The translations under genes were made by a program, and so were the position numbers. The notes below the pieces were generated by a model. The model did not search any database. It saw nothing but the letters and a program-made list of their open reading frames with translations, and had not been told where the DNA came from. Shown piece by piece: positions 35,068 to 36,721 of a DNA stretch of 36,721 bases (its first letter is position 1; each line of letters starts with the position of its first letter). Source of the stretch: a virus; the IMG/VR virus record IMGVR_UViG_3300017605_000293, positions 1 through 36,721 of that record; one strand, given 5' to 3'.

Positions 35068-36086
35068 CGCCGGCGGAAATCGCGAAGGGGATCGAGGGCG
35101 CCTGGGGCGCTCACCTGGCGCGCTCCGCCAGGCCGCAAACGCCACACCCGTACGCCTACGCGTCGGCGTATCGCGTGTGTCTCCGGCGGATGGTGTACGA
35201 GATGACGACGCCGCAAACGCTCCCGCCCTGGCCGCCGGAGGTGCTCGCGCGGTTCCGTCGCGGCGACGATCGCGAGCGGGATCTCCTGGCGGATCTCTCG
35301 AGGATCGGCCGCGACGCGGATCCGCCGTTCACGCTGATCGGTCAGCAGGAATCGTTCAAGCTCCGCGATCACAAGGGGCGGATCGCGATCTCCGGCAAAG
35401 TCGACGCGCGGATCGAGATCAACGGCGCGCGGCCGCCGCTCGAGGTCAAGGCGTGGTCGCCGATGATGGTCGATCGGATCGAGAAGTTCTCCGATCTATT
35501 CGATTCCCCGTGGACACGATCGGGCGCCCATCAGTTGCTCTCGTACCTCTACGGCGCCGGCGAACCGTTCGGATTCCTCCTCCTCGATCGGAGCGGGATC
35601 CCGCGGCTCCTCCCTGTGGAGCTCGAGCCTCACCTCGATCACATGGAGGATTTTCTCGCGCGCGCCGAAACCGCGATCGATCACGTCGAGGCGGAGACGC
35701 TCCCTGATTTCCTCGAGGGCGATCCGGCGGAGTGTAAGAGGTGCGCGTGGTACGGCCACACGTGCAACCCGCCGCTCGCGGCCGCCGGCGCCGTCATCCT
35801 CACCGATCCCGATCTTCATGCCGATCTCGCGCGCCGCGACGAGCTCGAGGCCGGCGCGAAGGAATTCGAGAAACTCGACAAAAAGATCAAGGGGCAACTC
35901 CGCGGCGTCGAGGACGGCATCGCGGGCCCGTTTGTGATCTCGGGACGCTGGCAAAAGAAAACCGGCGTCGAGCTCCCGGCCGACGTCAAGGCGAAGTACA
36001 CGAAAACCGATCCGAAAGGTTCCTTCCGGATCGAGATCGTTCGCGTCGACTCACCGGCGGCGCCGCTCGAGGTGCAGCAACCGTGA
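35064..36086 (+). CDS. Cas4/RecB-like PD-(D/E)XK exonuclease with Fe-S cysteines
   Basis: This 340-residue protein is predicted to resect DNA ends for recombination. The nuclease core is visible as GKVDARIEI (D115), LEVKAW (E128, K130) and HQLLSYLYG, the Q158-x3-Y162 motif of RecB-type nucleases. Four cysteines fit a Cas4/AddB-type 4Fe-4S cluster: C39 in the N-terminal helix and C225, C228 and C235 near the end of the core (CKRCAWYGHTC). The C-terminal 90 residues add a coiled segment (ELEAGAKEFEKLDKKIKGQLRGVEDG) and a beta end. Not linked to any CRISPR locus. Neighbouring annealing-type protein makes an exonuclease/SSAP pair likely. Confidence 0.85.
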   Translation: MTPAEIAKGIEGAWGAHLARSARPQTPHPYAYASAYRVCLRRMVYEMTTPQTLPPWPPEVLARFRRGDDRERDLLADLSRIGRDADPPFTLIGQQESFKLRDHKGRIAISGKVDARIEINGARPPLEVKAWSPMMVDRIEKFSDLFDSPWTRSGAHQLLSYLYGAGEPFGFLLLDRSGIPRLLPVELEPHLDHMEDFLARAETAIDHVEAETLPDFLEGDPAECKRCAWYGHTCNPPLAAAGAVILTDPDLHADLARRDELEAGAKEFEKLDKKIKGQLRGVEDGIAGPFVISGRWQKKTGVELPADVKAKYTKTDPKGSFRIEIVRVDSPAAPLEVQQP

Positions 36087-36328
36087 GCGGCCCGATCAAG
36101 CGGATCAAGGGCGACGACGCGCCGCTCCCGCGGCCGCTCCCGTGGATCGTGCGCGTGCTCGAGGCCGTTCGCGACGCCGGCGACGAGCTCGTCGACGCGG
36201 CGATCATCGGCCTCCGCGCCGACGCGTGGTTCGCGATCGTGCTCGTCGGGTTCGGGCTCTCGTTCCTGGCGATCGGCGTCGCCGTCTACGCCGGCCTGGC
36301 GTGGATCGTCTCGAGGTTCGCGCGATGA
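36083..36328 (+). CDS. 81-residue membrane protein
   Basis: It begins at a GTG overlapping the nuclease stop. Residues 1-40 are soluble and partly amphipathic (PWIVRVLEAVRDAGDELVDAAIIG), and residues about 46-78 form one long or two short membrane spans (DAWFAIVLVGFGLSFLAIGVAVYAGLAWIVSRFA). A role is unknown; membrane proteins beside recombination genes may act in superinfection exclusion. Confidence 0.55.
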   Translation: MSGPIKRIKGDDAPLPRPLPWIVRVLEAVRDAGDELVDAAIIGLRADAWFAIVLVGFGLSFLAIGVAVYAGLAWIVSRFAR

Positions 36329-36675
36329 CGGTCGACGAGCTCGTCGAGCGCGTTCGCGAGGCGATCAGGACTGGCACGGATCCGACGACGGGCCGGCGCC
36401 TCGAGGGATGCGCGTTCGGCCCGTGTCGCGCCTCGAGGGAACGCGGCGGCGCCGGCTGTCACCTGTGCGACGTGATCGCGAAGCTCCCGCAACCGGGCAG
36501 CGATCGCGCCGCGCGCCGCCTGGCCGACGCCGCGGCCGTCGACGCCGACGTTCACGAGCGGGAACACCGGAACGCCGCGCGCGACGGCGATCCGAAACTC
36601 GCCGGCGCGAAAGCTCGCCGGCATCCGATGTTTGAAAAACGGCGGCGCCAGGGGCCGCACAGGGGGAACGTATGA
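36325..36675 (+). CDS. Hypothetical 116-residue cysteine-containing protein
   Basis: Four cysteines in two groups (CAFGPC; CHLC) within LEGCAFGPCRASRERGGAGCHLCDVIAKL suggest a zinc-binding domain. A basic, helical C-terminus follows (RRLADAAAVDADVHEREHRNAARDGDPKLAGAKARRHPMFEKRRRQ). It is coupled to both neighbours. No family is recognised. Confidence 0.5.
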   Translation: MTVDELVERVREAIRTGTDPTTGRRLEGCAFGPCRASRERGGAGCHLCDVIAKLPQPGSDRAARRLADAAAVDADVHEREHRNAARDGDPKLAGAKARRHPMFEKRRRQGPHRGNV

Positions 36676-36721
36676 GAGTGGAGCTCGAAAGCACGTCGAA
36701 GATCGTTCGGCTCGTCGTCGA
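36672..36721 (+). CDS. Start of a further phage protein, cut by window edge
   Basis: Sixteen codons are visible (MRVELESTSKIVRLVV). A start of the type M-V-LESTSKIV-L is one I recognise from small phage proteins of unknown role that occur beside replication and recombination genes. The ATG overlaps the previous stop. The reading frame is open to the right edge. Confidence 0.55.
   Translation, partial: MRVELESTSKIVRLVV

Noticed and set aside
35064-36086. Cas4 of a CRISPR adaptation module
   Set aside because: There are no cas1/cas2 genes or repeats; the setting beside an annealing-type protein fits phage recombination.
1-36721. HIP1-type GCGATCGC enrichment pointing to a cyanobacterial host
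   Set aside because: The octamer occurs repeatedly but can follow from the general GATC and CG codon context; no cyanobacterial gene or photosynthesis gene is present.
1-36721. CRISPR array, tRNA genes, IS elements or integrase
   Set aside because: No regularly spaced repeats, no cloverleaf-like segments, no transposase or recombinase motifs were found on either strand.

Overview
This window is part of a tailed-phage (or prophage) genome, cut inside genes at both ends. Every supported gene is on the + strand and genes are tightly packed, mostly with ATGA, GTGA or TGATG stop/start overlaps. The DNA is very GC-rich. The packaging and head genes follow a lambda-like plan (GpA-type terminase, gpW-like joiner, lambda-type portal), and a long tape measure plus tube and terminator proteins indicate a non-contractile long tail (siphovirus morphology). 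The host cannot be named from the sequence. It is probably a GC-rich bacterium that uses sigma70-type promoters (TTGACA/TAATAT) and AAAGGA-type ribosome binding sites. No integrase, ParA/ParB, replicase, tRNA or CRISPR array is visible.

Layout. 2-2597: terminase small subunit (left end missing), a 46-residue ORF and terminase large subunit. 2598-2815: structured spacer with a perfect 16-bp chromosomal-type parS palindrome and an extended -10 element. 2816-3025: gpW-like joiner. 3025-5787: a four-gene insert (one SAM methyltransferase, three glycosyltransferases) between the joiner and the portal, which are neighbours in lambda. 5788-14034: portal, an excisionase-type HTH protein, fused protease/major capsid protein, DUF2190 decoration protein, head-tail connector, a Kelch propeller fused to a tail terminator, gpZ-like protein, tail tube, a coiled-coil protein and frameshifted tail chaperones. 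14038-20986: tape measure and a 1393-residue hub/fibre. 21017-25674: lysis candidates, a transglycosylase and two large receptor or glycan-active proteins; the first of these has a convincing internal start.

25675-28520: terminator hairpins, a DNA methyltransferase, a small unknown protein, a strong promoter (27190-27218) and an operon ending in a Mom-family DNA-modification gene. From 28552 a second, closely related promoter fires almost on top of an ATG and starts the early or accessory region: a Cro-type HTH protein, many very small zinc-ribbon-like or membrane proteins, a Dam-type methyltransferase with an altered catalytic motif, and a recombination module (probable annealing protein, unknown partner, Cas4-like nuclease).

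The points most worth following up are the Kelch/tail-terminator fusion, the lone parS site without par genes, the sugar-transfer cassette inside the packaging/head operon, the Mom-type modification set, the promoter pair with conserved spacers, and the strong enrichment of GATC across the window.
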